Shown one piece after another: positions 45,834 through 54,453 of a stretch of DNA of 64,000 nucleotides. Under the pieces are notes generated by a model, which was given only the letters and a program-made list of their open reading frames with translations, was not told the origin of the DNA and did no database searches. The stretch is from JAYZBC01 sp036339375 (GTDB lineage: Bacteria > Pseudomonadota > Alphaproteobacteria > MPNO01 > UBA2964), in assembly GCA_036339375.1 (NCBI GenBank), contig JAYZBC010000034.1:62001-126000 (forward strand), read 5' to 3'. The position numbers and the translations under genes are program-made. Positions within the stretch are counted from its first letter, which is position 1. Every line of letters starts with the position of its first letter.

Positions 45834-46811
45834 ATGTCGAAAGTAGGCGAAAAAATTGAAACGAATTTAGACCCGAAATTAGCGCCCCCAGACCCCGTGG
45901 ATTTTAGTGCTGCCACTCATAAAAATTTAGCCGAACTCACTTCTGAAACCTTACGAAGTAAACTATCTAGCGCCCAAGTACAACCAGGGCTTTATATAGT
46001 GCCGACACCAATTGGAAATTTAGGAGACATAACACTGAGAGCTATGGTGGTTTTAAAGACAGCTAAGTTTATTGTTTGTGAAGACAGCCGAATTACAGGG
46101 AAACTAAAAAAAGAATTTAACCTCTCCGCCCAACTCATTCCATACCACGACCACAACGCTGAACGCTCTCTTGGAGAAATCATTGAAAGACTTAAAAACA
46201 AAGAAGTTATCGCTTTAGTTTCTGATGCTGGTACCCCCCTTATATCTGACCCTGGCTATCGTTTGGTCAATGCCGCAATTGACGAAAAACTATGTGTGAT
46301 TTCATTACCCGGCCCATCTGCATTATTAACTGCTCTAACTGCGTCGGGATTGCCCACTAACCAATTTCTTTTCGTTGGTTTTTTGCCAACAAAAAGGGCA
46401 GCGAGACAAAGCATGTTAAAGTCCATCGCCCATATAAAGGCTAGTCTAATAGTTTTTGAAAATCCCAAAAGATTAAGTAAATCACTCCCCGATTTAGCCC
46501 AAATATTAGGAAAAAGAAAGGCGGTTATTGCCCGAGAGCTTACAAAGATACATGAAGAAATTTCAAGGAGTACGTTATGTGTATTAGCCAAAGAGGCCAA
46601 ATCAAAGCCACCTCCTAAGGGAGAGGTTACAATTTTGATTGGTCCACCGATAGAGGAGCCACAACTTAGTACACAAAAAATAAATACCCTCCTAAAATTA
46701 GAATTACTTGAAAAGGGTGTAGCTGCCGCCTCTACTGCGGTTTCTGCATTAACAGGAATCCCTCGAAGAGAACTTTATAAACGAGCGGTCACACTAAAAA
46801 AGAAATCGTAA
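45834..46811 (+). CDS. rsmI: 16S rRNA (cytidine-2'-O-)-methyltransferase RsmI
   Basis: RsmI makes Cm1402 in the 16S rRNA decoding centre. The 325 aa protein has the motif PTPIGNLGDITLRA (about residues 56-69), LVSDAGTPLISDPGYRLV (about 127-144), LPGPSALLTAL and GFLPTK. The first 48 residues are an extra N-terminal extension, common in this class. The ATG is 2 bp from the divergent LpoA-like ATG. yraN, usually next in relatives, is absent; a 163 bp spacer follows that contains a near-perfect inverted repeat (46862-46884). Confidence 0.95.
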   Translation: MSKVGEKIETNLDPKLAPPDPVDFSAATHKNLAELTSETLRSKLSSAQVQPGLYIVPTPIGNLGDITLRAMVVLKTAKFIVCEDSRITGKLKKEFNLSAQLIPYHDHNAERSLGEIIERLKNKEVIALVSDAGTPLISDPGYRLVNAAIDEKLCVISLPGPSALLTALTASGLPTNQFLFVGFLPTKRAARQSMLKSIAHIKASLIVFENPKRLSKSLPDLAQILGKRKAVIARELTKIHEEISRSTLCVLAKEAKSKPPPKGEVTILIGPPIEEPQLSTQKINTLLKLELLEKGVAAASTAVSALTGIPRRELYKRAVTLKKKS

Positions 46812-46861
46812 ATAAAAAATATCAGTTAAAGGTGGGGTTTTCCATTTGCAAAGAACCCGCT

Positions 46862-46884
46862 GGTTTAAACGTTCGTTTAAAACC
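46862..46884. repeat. Inverted repeat downstream of rsmI
   Basis: GGTTTAAACG and CGTTTAAAACC flank a 2 nt centre, giving an 8 bp perfect stem extended by a single bulge. It lies 51 bp after the rsmI stop and 91 bp before the BON gene. No T run follows on the plus strand, so it is probably not a terminator; a processing site or operator is possible. Confidence 0.35.
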
Positions 46885-46974
46885 TCTGTGAGGAACCTTC
46901 AAAGTTGATCAAGTTTCCCCCCTCATCAAACAAGAAGGGTTGGCAAGATTCACAGGGCCGTGCAATATACGGTC

Positions 46975-47625
46975 ATGGAAATTAGAATCCGAAACACTCT
47001 TTCTGCCCGGTTCGCAAACCCTATTATTGTAACTACAATCATAATCCTGTTGGCAATCCCATTAACTGGTTGTGTGGGTGCATTTATCGGCGCGGGAACC
47101 ACCGTTGGTAAGGCTTTATCTGAAGAACGTGGCCTGAAAGCGTCGGCTTTGGATTTGGCCATTCGAGCTCAAATAATTGCTCGTTGGTTAGAACATAACG
47201 AGCGGATTGCTACTTTTGTATCCGTATCTATCTCTGAGGGCCGTGTTCTTCTCACCGGAACTCTAAAATCACAACAGATGCGCCTGGATGCAGTACGCCT
47301 TGCGTGGCAAGTAAAAGGGGTGAAAGAAGTCATCAACGAAATAAAGATTGCAAACAATGAGGGCATTCTAGGTTTCGTAAGAGACGCCTGGATTACAACT
47401 CAATTAAAAACAAGTTTGGCATTTGACCCATCAGTTGAATCCATCAATTATTCAGTAGAAACACTAAAGAAAACAGTTTACCTAATGGGCATCGCTCAAG
47501 ACACCTTTGAATTAGCTCGTGTAAAGAACCATGCACAGCAATTAAAGCATGTGCGTCAAGTTATCAGTTACGTCTATTTAAAAAATGACCCGCGACGCTT
47601 GAAACCCCAAGCCCCCCAGAAGTAG
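46975..47625 (+). CDS. BON-domain lipoprotein (OsmY/DolP-like)
   Basis: A 216 aa predicted lipoprotein with an N-terminal signal segment and lipobox (LLAIPLTGC, Cys near residue 33), then two BON domains (about 65-130 and 140-208; GRVLLTGTLKSQQMRLDAV and KKTVYLMGIAQDTFELARV are the core strands and helices). Family members bind phospholipid at the outer membrane or envelope. ATG 46975 is preferred over GTG 46960. It lies 163 bp after rsmI. Confidence 0.87.
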   Translation: MEIRIRNTLSARFANPIIVTTIIILLAIPLTGCVGAFIGAGTTVGKALSEERGLKASALDLAIRAQIIARWLEHNERIATFVSVSISEGRVLLTGTLKSQQMRLDAVRLAWQVKGVKEVINEIKIANNEGILGFVRDAWITTQLKTSLAFDPSVESINYSVETLKKTVYLMGIAQDTFELARVKNHAQQLKHVRQVISYVYLKNDPRRLKPQAPQK

Positions 47626-47640
47626 TTCCAAAACTTAATT

Positions 47641-48474
47641 ATGGGGCCGGAAAGAATCAAAACAAAATTACGTTTTGTGGGACAACAAAAAGATGAAAAG
47701 ATTGATTTGGCGGAGACAGCGCTATTACTTGCTGCACTTGATCTACCAAAAGTTAAAATCATTCCCTATCGAAAACATCTCCAAAAAATGGTGGGGGATG
47801 TGCAAAATAGTATTCCGAGTGGCGCTATACATGACACAACACTACGCGCTGAAACCCTTGCAAAGGTAATCGGAAATGAAATGGGGTATTGTGGTGATAC
47901 CTTAACCTATAACGACCCACAGAATGCCAATTTTATGCGGATTATAGACCGTCGAAAAGGGTTACCCGTTGGGCTTGCTATAATTTACCTCAGTGTAGCT
48001 CAAAAATTAAAATGGAATGCATCCGGATTAAATTTTCCCGGTCATTTTCTGATTAGAATAGGCTGTGGCCCAAATCGCATGATTCTGAACCCTTTTAATA
48101 AAGGGAGCCGGTGTAAAGCAAGTGATCTCCGTAAACTTTTGCAACAGATGTTTGGTAAAGGAGCGGAGATCAGGCCCAACCACTATAACCCAGCAAGTAA
48201 TCGAGACACGCTGATACGCCTTTTAAACAATACAAAAATAAGGGCCCAAAAATCCAGTGATTTCAAACGTGCTGTGAACGTGATTGAGCGAATGCTAATT
48301 ATTGCCCCAAAATTGTCTAACTTATTATTTGAAGCGGGTGTATTTTATGCGAGAATAGGTAACTTAAAATCTTCGGCAAATGCATTAGAAAAATACCTAA
48401 CAAGCAACGGCCAGAATATTGATCAGCACGCCGCAAAAACACTTTTGCAAAAAGTGTGTTCGAAATTGAACTAA
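47641..48474 (+). CDS. SirB1-family protein with TPR-like tail
   Basis: A 277 aa cytosolic protein of the SirB1/transglutaminase-like family. The middle shows NEMGYCGDTLTYNDPQNANFMRIIDRRKGLPVGLAIIY, cited here as key pieces GDTLTYNDPQNANF and RRKGLPVGLAIIYLSV (about residues 85-125), and GLNFPGHFLIRI. The C-terminal part (about 200-270) looks like tetratricopeptide helices. The function is unknown. It lies 15 bp after the BON gene, before gshB. Confidence 0.82.
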   Translation: MGPERIKTKLRFVGQQKDEKIDLAETALLLAALDLPKVKIIPYRKHLQKMVGDVQNSIPSGAIHDTTLRAETLAKVIGNEMGYCGDTLTYNDPQNANFMRIIDRRKGLPVGLAIIYLSVAQKLKWNASGLNFPGHFLIRIGCGPNRMILNPFNKGSRCKASDLRKLLQQMFGKGAEIRPNHYNPASNRDTLIRLLNNTKIRAQKSSDFKRAVNVIERMLIIAPKLSNLLFEAGVFYARIGNLKSSANALEKYLTSNGQNIDQHAAKTLLQKVCSKLN

Positions 48475-48550
48475 GGAGAGGTCCCTGTATATAGATTATT
48501 TTCTAAATTTTAATTTTTCTTATTTATTAAATAAATAACGGCGCTGGAAA

Positions 48551-49501
48551 ATGAGCCTCACAATAGCAATCCAAATGGATCCTTTAGAGTCTATTGATAT
48601 AAACACCGACAGCACCTTTGTGCTTGCTTTGGAAGCACAAGCCCGTGGATATACCCTATATCATTATCTTCCATCAGAATTGGTATTTCGTGATGGGTTT
48701 GTATACGCGCGGGCACGCCCATTTGAAGTCTTTCCTAAGAAGAAAAATGTTTTTACTGTTGGAACCGAGGAACTGCTCGAGTTATCCTTGTTTGACATTA
48801 TTTTAATGCGGCAAGATCCCCCATTCGATCTTTCTTACATCACTGCAACACATTTGCTGGAACATGTTCACCCAAAAACATTGGTTGTTAACGACCCTAT
48901 AAACGTACGCAACTCACCGGAAAAGTTATTAGTCACCCATTTTGATGGTTTATTACCGCCAACTCTCATTACTTCAGATCTAAAAGAAATAACGGCCTTC
49001 CGGGAAAAATATAAAGATCTGATTATAAAACCAATTTTCGGCAATGGAGGAGTTGATGTTTTTCATATAGGCCCGGAAGATGAAAACTTAAATGCACTTC
49101 TCTCAATGTTTGCCGAAAAATATAACGAGCCAATTATTTTGCAACAATATATCCCTGAAGTCCGTGTAGGGGATAAACGCATTATTCTCGTTGATGGAAA
49201 ACCAGTGGGCGCTGTTTTGCGTATTCCTCCTTTGGGAGATGCCCGTGCTAATTTTCACGCGGGGGGAACAGCCAAAAAAACCAAGCTCACACAAAGAGAA
49301 ATTGAAATTTGTGAAATCATAGGCCCCACGCTTTCAGAACGCGGTTTGATATTTGTTGGAATAGACGTCATCGGCAATTATTTGACTGAAATTAATGTAA
49401 CCTCACCAACAGGTATTCAAGAAATTAATGCCCTCGACGGCTCTAATTTAGAGAAAAACGTGTGGAACGCGATTGAGATGCATTATAACAAAAACTTTTA
49501 G
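48551..49501 (+). CDS. gshB: Glutathione synthetase
   Basis: GshB joins gamma-glutamylcysteine and glycine to form glutathione. The 316 aa ATP-grasp enzyme begins IAIQMDPLESIDINTDSTF, has LMRQDPPFDLSYI near residue 83, the ATP-grasp loop KPIFGNGGVDVF (about 158-169) and the metal site INVTSPTGIQEIN near 280. The order rsmI-BON-gshB recalls relatives. It converges with a HIT-family gene. Confidence 0.96.
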   Translation: MSLTIAIQMDPLESIDINTDSTFVLALEAQARGYTLYHYLPSELVFRDGFVYARARPFEVFPKKKNVFTVGTEELLELSLFDIILMRQDPPFDLSYITATHLLEHVHPKTLVVNDPINVRNSPEKLLVTHFDGLLPPTLITSDLKEITAFREKYKDLIIKPIFGNGGVDVFHIGPEDENLNALLSMFAEKYNEPIILQQYIPEVRVGDKRIILVDGKPVGAVLRIPPLGDARANFHAGGTAKKTKLTQREIEICEIIGPTLSERGLIFVGIDVIGNYLTEINVTSPTGIQEINALDGSNLEKNVWNAIEMHYNKNF

Positions 49502-49584
49502 CTTGAAATTTATGAAAGTGCGATATAACAAAAACCTTTTTAATTTCAGCTAAAGGTCCGCGTCGCCCGTTATTGAAAATCTTT

Positions 49585-49989
49585 CTAATTAGAGTTGCGT
49601 ATCCACGTGTGATCGGGTGGGATATCGCCCCCCTCTAACATCGGTCCTAACGGCCGGCCGCCCAAAATATGTACGTGCAAATGGGGGACCTCTTGATGCG
49701 CAGCGTGTCCATGGTTTGCAAGAATTCGATATCCCCCTTTGGCCAAACCCAAAGCTCTCGCTGTGTCACCTACCGCATGCCAAAAACCAACAATTTCTTC
49801 AGGCGCTCCAAAAGCTGTGAAGTCATCCATTGACACATACGACCCTTTGGGAATTACCAGGACATGCGTAGGGGCCTGTGGGTTGATATCGTTAAACGCT
49901 AACGCGTATTCGGTTTCCAACACCCTCTTGCAGGGGATTTCACCCCGTAAAATTTTTGCAAAAATATTGTCTCCATTATATTTAATCAA
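49585..49989 (-). CDS. HIT-family (HinT-like) nucleotide-binding protein
   Basis: A 134 aa histidine triad protein. The catalytic motif HLHVHILGG (about residues 103-111) and the N-terminal NIFAKILRGEIPCKRV are typical of the HinT/protein kinase C inhibitor branch, which hydrolyses AMP-lysine or acyl-adenylates. It follows hisE by 35 bp and may be at the end of the his operon. Confidence 0.92.
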   Translation of the reverse strand: MIKYNGDNIFAKILRGEIPCKRVLETEYALAFNDINPQAPTHVLVIPKGSYVSMDDFTAFGAPEEIVGFWHAVGDTARALGLAKGGYRILANHGHAAHQEVPHLHVHILGGRPLGPMLEGGDIPPDHTWIRNSN

Positions 49990-50024
49990 TTTAGCACCTC
50001 ACACAAATTCTGCGTTTTCGATTT

Positions 50025-50366
50025 TTAGTATTTGCGAGACAATTTTTCTTCAATACCAGACATTCCTTCCCGACTTTCTAGCTCTTTCCACACCATTTCA
50101 GGTGAAATTCCGCTTGCCGCCCACAAAACGAGTAAATGATAAATTAAGTCTGCGCTCTCTTGAATGGTTTTTTGAACATCTCCAACCGCTCCGGCGATAA
50201 CGGTCTCTATTGCTTCTTCACCTAGTTTTTGCGCGACGCGTTCTAGGCCTTCGGAAAGCAAGGCCGCCGTATATGAAGAGTTAGGGTCAGAGCTTGCCCT
50301 GGACCTAATAACTCCGTATAAACGCTCCAAAACTTGTATGCTCATTTTGTTATGCTTTATCTCCAT
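50025..50366 (-). CDS. hisE: Phosphoribosyl-ATP pyrophosphatase
   Basis: HisE performs the second step of histidine synthesis. The 113 aa protein has the MazG-like EEAIETVIAG and QESADLIYHLLVLW motifs (about residues 43-52 and 65-78) with the metal-binding acidic residues. It follows hisF and precedes a HIT gene. The start may be the 50366 ATG or the ATG seven codons later. Confidence 0.94.
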   Translation of the reverse strand: MEIKHNKMSIQVLERLYGVIRSRASSDPNSSYTAALLSEGLERVAQKLGEEAIETVIAGAVGDVQKTIQESADLIYHLLVLWAASGISPEMVWKELESREGMSGIEEKLSRKY

Positions 50367-50389
50367 GGCCTATTTTTCCTCCAGAATTG

Positions 50390-51157
50390 TCATATTGGGA
50401 ACGGCCTTACTGGAATACCAGCAGATTCCAAATATTCTTTAGCCTCCTTAATAGAAAAAGCCCCAAAATGAAAAATTGATGCAGCAAGAACTGCAGCAGC
50501 GTGTCCATCCCTTATTCCCTCCGCTAAATCTTGAAGACTCCCTACGCCGCCGGATGCTATGACCGGGATGGATACCGAATCGGCCACTGCCTTTGTTAAA
50601 GCAATATCAAAGCCCTTTTTCGTACCATCACGGTCCATGGAAGTAAGCAAAATTTCCCCAGCACCCAACGAATTTATTTGTTTGGACCACTGGACCACAT
50701 CAAGACCGGTTGGTTCTCGACCGCCATGGGTAAAAATTTCCCATTTAGCGTCCCCAACCTTTTTTGCGTCGATGGCTACGACAATACATTGAGAGCCAAA
50801 CTTCTCAGCCGCTTTACTAACCAAATCCGGACTACTCACAGCAGCGGTGTTAATTGATACTTTATCGGCACCGGCGAGAAGCAACTTTCTAATATCCTCC
50901 ACAAACCGAACGCCCCCTCCAACTGTGAGGGGTGTAAAACATTGCTCCGCTGTTTTCGCCACAACGTTATATAATGTTTCTCTCATTTCGGAAGATGCAG
51001 CAATGTCAAGGAAACAAAGTTCATCCGCACCTGCTTCGTCATAAACCCGAGCCTGCTCGACAGGGTCTCCTGCATCCACTAAATCTATAAAATTCACGCC
51101 CTTTACGGTCCGGCCATCTTTTACATCTAGGCAGGGTATAATTCTTGTTTTGAGCAT
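50390..51157 (-). CDS. hisF: Imidazole glycerol phosphate synthase cyclase subunit
   Basis: HisF is the cyclase half of the HisH-HisF complex. The 255 aa TIM barrel has the catalytic Asp in IIPCLDVKDGRTVKGV (about residues 6-21), LTVGGGVRFVEDIRKLL near 80, the second catalytic Asp in CIVVAIDAKKVG near 130 and a phosphate-binding ASGGVGSL. It is 8 bp from hisA. Confidence 0.97.
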   Translation of the reverse strand: MLKTRIIPCLDVKDGRTVKGVNFIDLVDAGDPVEQARVYDEAGADELCFLDIAASSEMRETLYNVVAKTAEQCFTPLTVGGGVRFVEDIRKLLLAGADKVSINTAAVSSPDLVSKAAEKFGSQCIVVAIDAKKVGDAKWEIFTHGGREPTGLDVVQWSKQINSLGAGEILLTSMDRDGTKKGFDIALTKAVADSVSIPVIASGGVGSLQDLAEGIRDGHAAAVLAASIFHFGAFSIKEAKEYLESAGIPVRPFPI

Positions 51158-51164
51158 AACAGAC

Positions 51165-51902
51165 TTAACCGCCCCCCGCTTCTTTCATGAGCGTCAAAGC
51201 CTCTCCGGGCTCTATTCTCCCATCATAAAGGGCTCTCCCACAAATCACACCCTCAATCCCGGAGTACGACTTTTCCTTTAATTCTCGAAGATCGCCAAGA
51301 GAAGAAACTCCTCCGGAAGCTATTACTGGAGTTGTCAAAGCGAAAGCTAAATCTACCGTTGCCTCCACATTCACTCCAGCCATTGCACCATCACGGTTAA
51401 TATCTGTATAAAGGATGGCAGCGGCCCTGCTATGCTCAAACCTAAGCGCCAAATCCAAGGCGCGCATCCCTGAGTCTTTGGTCCAACCCTCAATAGCCGC
51501 TAGTCCATCACGAGCATCAATTGCCACTACAATTTTTTCGGGATATTTTTGACACGCCTCCAAAACAAAATTTGGATTAGAAAAGGCGGCCGTCCCAACA
51601 ACGACTCTGCTCACACCCGAGCTTAACCAATGCTCAAGAATTTCAAAATTGCGAATGCCGCCACCTAATTGCACCGGCATATTCACAGAGGAAATAATAT
51701 TTGTAACTGCTTCCGTGTTTACTGGCTTTCCTTCGATCGCACCATTTAAATCAACAAGGTGAAGCCATTCAAAACCCGCCGCCTCGAAGTCCCGAGCTTG
51801 TTGTACAGGATCTGTATTGAAAATTGTGGCGTGCTCCATATTGCCACGCAACAGTCGTACACACAGTCCATCCTTTAAATCAATTGCTGGGTAAAGGATC
51901 AT
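51165..51902 (-). CDS. hisA: HisA: phosphoribosylformimino-AICAR phosphate isomerase
   Basis: HisA isomerises ProFAR to PRFAR. The 245 aa barrel starts with PAIDLKDGLCVRLLRG (catalytic Asp in the first strand), has QLGGGIRNFEILEHWL near residue 75, TDINRDGAMAG near 170 (second catalytic Asp) and ASGGVSSLGDL. It lies 10 bp behind the inserted GNAT gene. Confidence 0.96.
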   Translation of the reverse strand: MILYPAIDLKDGLCVRLLRGNMEHATIFNTDPVQQARDFEAAGFEWLHLVDLNGAIEGKPVNTEAVTNIISSVNMPVQLGGGIRNFEILEHWLSSGVSRVVVGTAAFSNPNFVLEACQKYPEKIVVAIDARDGLAAIEGWTKDSGMRALDLALRFEHSRAAAILYTDINRDGAMAGVNVEATVDLAFALTTPVIASGGVSSLGDLRELKEKSYSGIEGVICGRALYDGRIEPGEALTLMKEAGGG

Positions 51903-51912
51903 TTATTCCCTA

Positions 51913-52461
51913 TCACCTTTTTGTTTTGGTTCTAAGGGCCTTGGTGTAATAATGGCCAGAGACAGATTGTCCGGCTACCAAAGCATAATTTGGATTTGTT
52001 CCCCACTTTTGATAGCCAAGCGATTCATATAATTGAATGGCTGCTTTTTGGCTTTCACGAACGTCCAGGTTTATAAATCTAATTCCGTGTCTCTTTGCAG
52101 TTCTCTCGCAGGCCATTGTTAATTGTCGCGCCATGCCATGTCCGCGTGCCCAAGGAGCAACAAAATTTGTGGTAATTGTCGCTATGTGAGACTGCGCTTC
52201 ATTATTTCTTGGCATTCGAATTAATTGAGCCGTCCCCGCTATCCTCCCATCAAACCTGCCAACAAACAGTTCGCGTTCAGGCACAAGTAGAACACCCTTC
52301 CAATACCTTTCTAAAACGTCTCTTGGGGGAGACTTCAACCAACCGAATCCCCCGCCATCAAGAATTGCTGTGCCAGCAGCATCACAAAGATCCGAAATAT
52401 CTAAGTCAGTCAGTTCGTTGGCTTTTTCTACAACCAGTTTAACAAAGTTTTTATTCATCAT
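51913..52461 (-). CDS. GNAT-family N-acetyltransferase within the his operon
   Basis: A 182 aa GNAT acetyltransferase between hisH and hisA, where the canonical order has the two adjacent. The acetyl-CoA loop is NFVAPWARGHGMARQL (about residues 110-125), followed by ESQKAAIQLYESLGYQKWG near 150. Spacing is 10 bp to hisA and 26 bp to hisH, so it is very likely co-transcribed. The substrate is unknown. Two in-frame ATGs (52461, 52458) lie at the start without a clear ribosome-binding site. Confidence 0.88.
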   Translation of the reverse strand: MMNKNFVKLVVEKANELTDLDISDLCDAAGTAILDGGGFGWLKSPPRDVLERYWKGVLLVPERELFVGRFDGRIAGTAQLIRMPRNNEAQSHIATITTNFVAPWARGHGMARQLTMACERTAKRHGIRFINLDVRESQKAAIQLYESLGYQKWGTNPNYALVAGQSVSGHYYTKALRTKTKR

Positions 52462-52487
52462 AATTAACAAGAAATTTCATCGGGTTT

Positions 52488-53132
52488 TTATGGCCTCCAA
52501 CATAGAAAATTTTTCAGCATGGAAAGCCCGACCCGTTGGCTTTTTTCTGGATGAAATTGAGTTCCTATCATATTTTCACTGCCCACAACCGCTACAATTT
52601 CCTCCCCATGCTCCACTCGGGCTAAAACATTTTTTTTCCTCTCACATTTCATGGAGTAACTGTGAACAAAGTAGACATGGGCAGAATTGCCAACATTTGA
52701 AAAAAAGGGATGGGCTTTATCTTCCAGGATTAATTCATTCCAACCCATGTGAGGGATCTTTAACTCTTTATCTTGGGGAGCAAGTTCAGTGACATCACCT
52801 TTTATCCAGCCTAACCCGTTATGTTCTCCATACTCCAAGCCTCTATTGCCCATTAAGTGCATACCAACACAAATTCCTAAAAAGGGTCTACATCGGCTTA
52901 TCGCGAATTCTTGCAAACTTTCCTTCATGCCAGCAAGATTCTTCAATCCAGCCAAACAATCTCCAAATGAACCGACACCAGGCAAAACCACATAATCTGC
53001 ATTGAAAAGATCTCTGGAATTGCTAGTCAGCAATATTTTGTTAGTTTTGTGAATATCCCTAGCCGCAAGTTCCAATGCCTTGACAACTGAACGGAGATTT
53101 CCAGATCCGTAATCAATAACCATGACCTTCAT
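52488..53132 (-). CDS. hisH: Imidazole glycerol phosphate synthase glutaminase subunit
   Basis: HisH supplies ammonia to HisF. The 214 aa class I glutaminase has YGSGNLRSV (about residues 9-17), VLPGVGSFGDC near 50, the nucleophile in LGICVGMHLMG (about 82-92) and the catalytic His-Glu in GTQFHPEKSQR near 196. The ATG at 53132, 9 nt behind AGGAG, is preferred over TTG at 53141. Confidence 0.96.
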   Translation of the reverse strand: MKVMVIDYGSGNLRSVVKALELAARDIHKTNKILLTSNSRDLFNADYVVLPGVGSFGDCLAGLKNLAGMKESLQEFAISRCRPFLGICVGMHLMGNRGLEYGEHNGLGWIKGDVTELAPQDKELKIPHMGWNELILEDKAHPFFSNVGNSAHVYFVHSYSMKCERKKNVLARVEHGEEIVAVVGSENMIGTQFHPEKSQRVGLSMLKNFLCWRP

Positions 53133-53144
53133 TTGGGCCAACTC

Positions 53145-53534
53145 CTAATTGAGGCTGCCTTTTTTAAGGGCTGCAATGGTGGCCCACCGACGGAAAGCGG
53201 ACTCTAAATTTTTAGCTGCCACCAATCCCACCAGTTGAAACCCGTGACGGCACAAGGCTTTACTTAAAAAATCATTTGCAATGCATCCTAGCATCAAAGC
53301 AAACCCCGAAAACATAAAAAGATAAACAACATCATCTGCACCAAAATAATACAGAAAACCACCGCCTGCGATCCAAATCGAAATAATGATTACCGCCAGT
53401 GTCCACAACTTGTGCCAAACCGCCCAAACTGCAGTAAATAAAAACGCTGGAAAGGAAAACCCATCCCGTAAAATTATTGGTAATTGTTTGAGTTCGTTCC
53501 TTTTAGAGGAAATGTGAACTAAATATATTTTCAT
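53145..53534 (-). CDS. DUF2628 membrane protein
   Basis: A 129 aa integral membrane protein with three hydrophobic segments: FPAFLFTAVWAVWHKLWTLA (about residues 28-47), VIIISIWIAGGGFLYYFG and VYLFMFSGFALMLGCIA. It belongs to the DUF2628 family, which in alphaproteobacteria sits between hisB and hisH, as here. Its function is unknown. Confidence 0.85.
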   Translation of the reverse strand: MKIYLVHISSKRNELKQLPIILRDGFSFPAFLFTAVWAVWHKLWTLAVIIISIWIAGGGFLYYFGADDVVYLFMFSGFALMLGCIANDFLSKALCRHGFQLVGLVAAKNLESAFRRWATIAALKKGSLN

Positions 53535-53547
53535 TTTTTTAGTAAAA

Positions 53548-54147
53548 TTAGCGCCTCTCGCCTAAAACCCCCTTCGTAGAGGGTACAGAGCCTTCGTTTC
53601 GCATGTCCATTGAGGACGCTGCCCGCAATGACCGGGCTAACCCTTTAAAGCAAGATTCTACGATATGGTGATTATTTTCCCCATACAAATTTTCTACATG
53701 GAGCGTAATTCCAGCCGCTTGAGCAAACCCCTGAAACCATTCCTTAAACAATTCAGTGTCCATTTCCCCGAGTTTCGGCTTTGAAAAATTAACTCGCCAA
53801 ATTAAATAGGGTCTGGCAGAAATATCCATCGCGACACGAGATAAAGTTTCATCCATGGGAATATAAGCCGATCCAAAACGAGTTATTCCACTGCGATCTC
53901 CAAGAGCTTTATCTACGGCCTGGCCGATTGCAATACCCGTGTCTTCAGTAGTGTGATGGAAATCGATATGTAAATCCCCTTTTGCTCTAACATAAAGGTC
54001 TATCAAACTATGGCGTGAAACTTGTTCAAGCATATGATCCAAAAACCCTATGCCGGTTGAAATATCATAAATTCCCTGACCATCAAGATTAAGTCGAACT
54101 TCAATTAAAGTTTCCTTTGTTTTGCGGGAAATTTTTGCTTTTCGCAT
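53548..54147 (-). CDS. hisB: Imidazoleglycerol-phosphate dehydratase
   Basis: HisB dehydrates imidazole glycerol phosphate. The 199 aa protein carries the manganese-binding motif DFHHTTEDTGIAIG (about residues 62-75) and a second one, NNHHIVESCFKGLAR (about 157-171), plus FLDHMLEQVSRH near 37. The ATG at 54147, with AAGGA 7 nt upstream, is preferred over the ATG at 54165. This monofunctional form is the first gene of the his cluster in this window. Confidence 0.96.
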   Translation of the reverse strand: MRKAKISRKTKETLIEVRLNLDGQGIYDISTGIGFLDHMLEQVSRHSLIDLYVRAKGDLHIDFHHTTEDTGIAIGQAVDKALGDRSGITRFGSAYIPMDETLSRVAMDISARPYLIWRVNFSKPKLGEMDTELFKEWFQGFAQAAGITLHVENLYGENNHHIVESCFKGLARSLRAASSMDMRNEGSVPSTKGVLGERR

Positions 54148-54453
54148 GTCCCGTTCCTTTCTCATCTTTAAAGGGTTTTAACAGGCCGTCTATTACTTCG
54201 CCAGCCCTCTGTTTTTTGGGAAACGACAAAAAATCCGGATAAACAATACTGATTCAAAATGCTGACTTTAAAAATTTTAAAATTGGGTGATTAATACCAG
54301 TTTAGCCTAAGTTGGGGAGGAGATCTAAAAAAAAATAATGTGTTTATTTTCTTTTGTGTATTGAACACGAACTAACAACACCTACATGCTGGTAGCTAAT
54401 ACTTGATCTTTTCATGCAAACAGACTAGTTGAGCGAAAGTTATTGTAGGACAA
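54148..54453. promoter_or_regulatory. Divergent hisB/hslV control region
   Basis: This 306 bp gap lies between divergent hisB and hslV. A weak heat-shock-like candidate (ATTG-N17-CCTACAT, about 54360-54387) points towards hslV, with two mismatches to the RpoH consensus. TTGAAC with TACATG, 16 nt apart, overlaps it and could be a housekeeping promoter. No gene or RNA is evident. Confidence 0.3.

Noticed and set aside
46812..46974. Remnant of yraN
   Set aside because: None of the three forward frames in the spacer resembles the conserved YraN start or its catalytic segment.
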